From Arsenophonus sp052174475 (GTDB lineage: Bacteria > Pseudomonadota > Gammaproteobacteria > Enterobacterales > Enterobacteriaceae): a stretch of 64,000 nucleotides of DNA. Below the pieces are notes generated by a model, which did no database searches, was not told the DNA's origin, and saw nothing but the letters and a program-made list of their open reading frames with translations. This document shows positions 63,561-64,000 of the stretch, in pieces. Each line of letters starts with the position of its first letter. The first letter of the stretch is position 1. The DNA is taken from assembly GCA_052174475.1 (NCBI GenBank), contig JBQMRO010000042.1, forward strand, positions 1 to 64,000, written 5' to 3'. Made by a program: the position numbers and the translations under genes.

Positions 63561-64000
63561 ATGGCTACTTATCTTATAGGAGATATTCACGGTTGCTATC
63601 GTGAACTTAGAGCACTTCTTAAACAAGTAAAATTTCAGCCACAAAAAGATGTGTTATGGCTGACCGGTGATCTCGTATCCCGAGGTCCGGATTCTCTCAA
63701 AGTTTTACGTTACATTAAAAGATTAAGATTATCTATTAGAATGGTGCTAGGTAATCATGATCTTAATCTTATCAGTGAATATGTCAACATGAGATATAAT
63801 AAACCAAAAGATAAACTGAAAAAATTACTGACATCATCTGATGCTGATAAATTAATTAATTGGTTACGACACCAACCATTATTACAAGTTGATAATAAGA
63901 AAAAAATCATCATGGCACATGCAGGGATAATACCTCAATGGGATTTAGCAACAGCTCAGATGTGTGCTAAAGAAGTAGAGGCTATACTTAGTAGTGATAA
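63561..64000 (+). CDS. apaH: Diadenosine tetraphosphatase (partial at window end)
   Basis: Symmetrical Ap4A hydrolase, also an mRNA decapping enzyme for Np4-capped RNA in E. coli. The first 146 codons are present and open. The metallophosphatase motifs are all visible: GDIHGC near the start, TGDLVSRGPDS, VLGNHD, and MAHAG further on. Start ATG 63561 gives MATYLIGDIHGCY, the standard N-terminus. The gene runs off the window. Confidence 0.95.
   Translation, partial: MATYLIGDIHGCYRELRALLKQVKFQPQKDVLWLTGDLVSRGPDSLKVLRYIKRLRLSIRMVLGNHDLNLISEYVNMRYNKPKDKLKKLLTSSDADKLINWLRHQPLLQVDNKKKIIMAHAGIIPQWDLATAQMCAKEVEAILSSD

Noticed and set aside
1..64000. tRNA and rRNA genes
   Set aside because: I saw no T-loop or cloverleaf and no conserved rRNA segment; a tRNAscan-SE and rRNA model search would settle this.

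Overview
The window looks like part of the chromosome of an insect-associated gammaproteobacterial symbiont (order Enterobacterales) caught in the middle of genome erosion. It is AT-rich. About 20 genes remain open, covering roughly 20 kb of the 64 kb (my sum of gene lengths). Nearly all of the open proteins read like their E. coli counterparts, and E. coli gene order survives in two places: rppH-lgt-thyA and lptD-surA-pdxA-rsmA-apaG-apaH with djlA divergent. The rest is non-coding wreckage in which old transposases, a phage and other genes can still be recognised through many stops and frameshifts. Arsenophonus, Sodalis-like or Serratia symbiotica-type symbionts fit this picture. Retained thiamine uptake (thiBPQ), riboflavin synthase (ribE) and pdxA would suit a vitamin-linked insect symbiosis such as Arsenophonus of blood-feeding flies, but the genus is an inference.

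Layout. 1-5300: dead IS1595, IS481 and IS256 copies, an unidentified repeat (called R5 here) and a dead Rpn/YhgA-type nuclease gene. 5394-5906: intact mpg-type 3-methyladenine DNA glycosylase. 5907-11290: desert with IS91 and IS256 debris. 11318-14638: heat-shock promoter, dnaK, dnaJ and terminator. 14665-21050: IS256 debris around fumC, more IS481 and IS1595. 21054-22229: manA, followed by a perfect 100-bp inverted repeat. 22560-28790: a decayed island of distinctly higher GC with no open gene. 28810-31260: IS debris. 31689-33339: gpmA and ribE. 33345-43290: IS debris, R5 and a decayed lambdoid-type prophage (dnaC-like gene, endolysin, possible Rz spanin). 43344-48556: thiBPQ behind a recognisable TPP riboswitch, then rppH and lgt. 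48557-56600: thyA inside IS and R5 debris. 56608-64000: a compact conserved block, djlA then lptD-surA-pdxA-rsmA-apaG-apaH, with almost no spacer.

The genes do basic work. DnaK, DnaJ and DjlA (co-chaperones) with SurA and LptD cover protein folding and outer-membrane LPS export. Lgt does lipoprotein maturation. GpmA, ManA and FumC belong to central metabolism, ThyA makes dTMP, and RppH, RsmA and ApaH act on RNA or nucleotides. ThiBPQ imports thiamine, RibE makes riboflavin and PdxA serves vitamin B6 synthesis. Three of these genes carry fresh lesions: dnaJ has lost its C-terminal tail by frameshift, gpmA its tail by a stop codon, and rsmA is split at a run of ten A.

The most notable signals are: the rsmA poly-A frameshift that transcriptional slippage could repair; the eroded TPP riboswitch with promoter; the 100-bp perfect palindrome and a series of smaller perfect palindromes sitting in dead sequence; the unidentified R5 repeat whose end hairpin is present in all three copies although its bases differ; and the intact mpg gene, whose family is absent from E. 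coli K-12.
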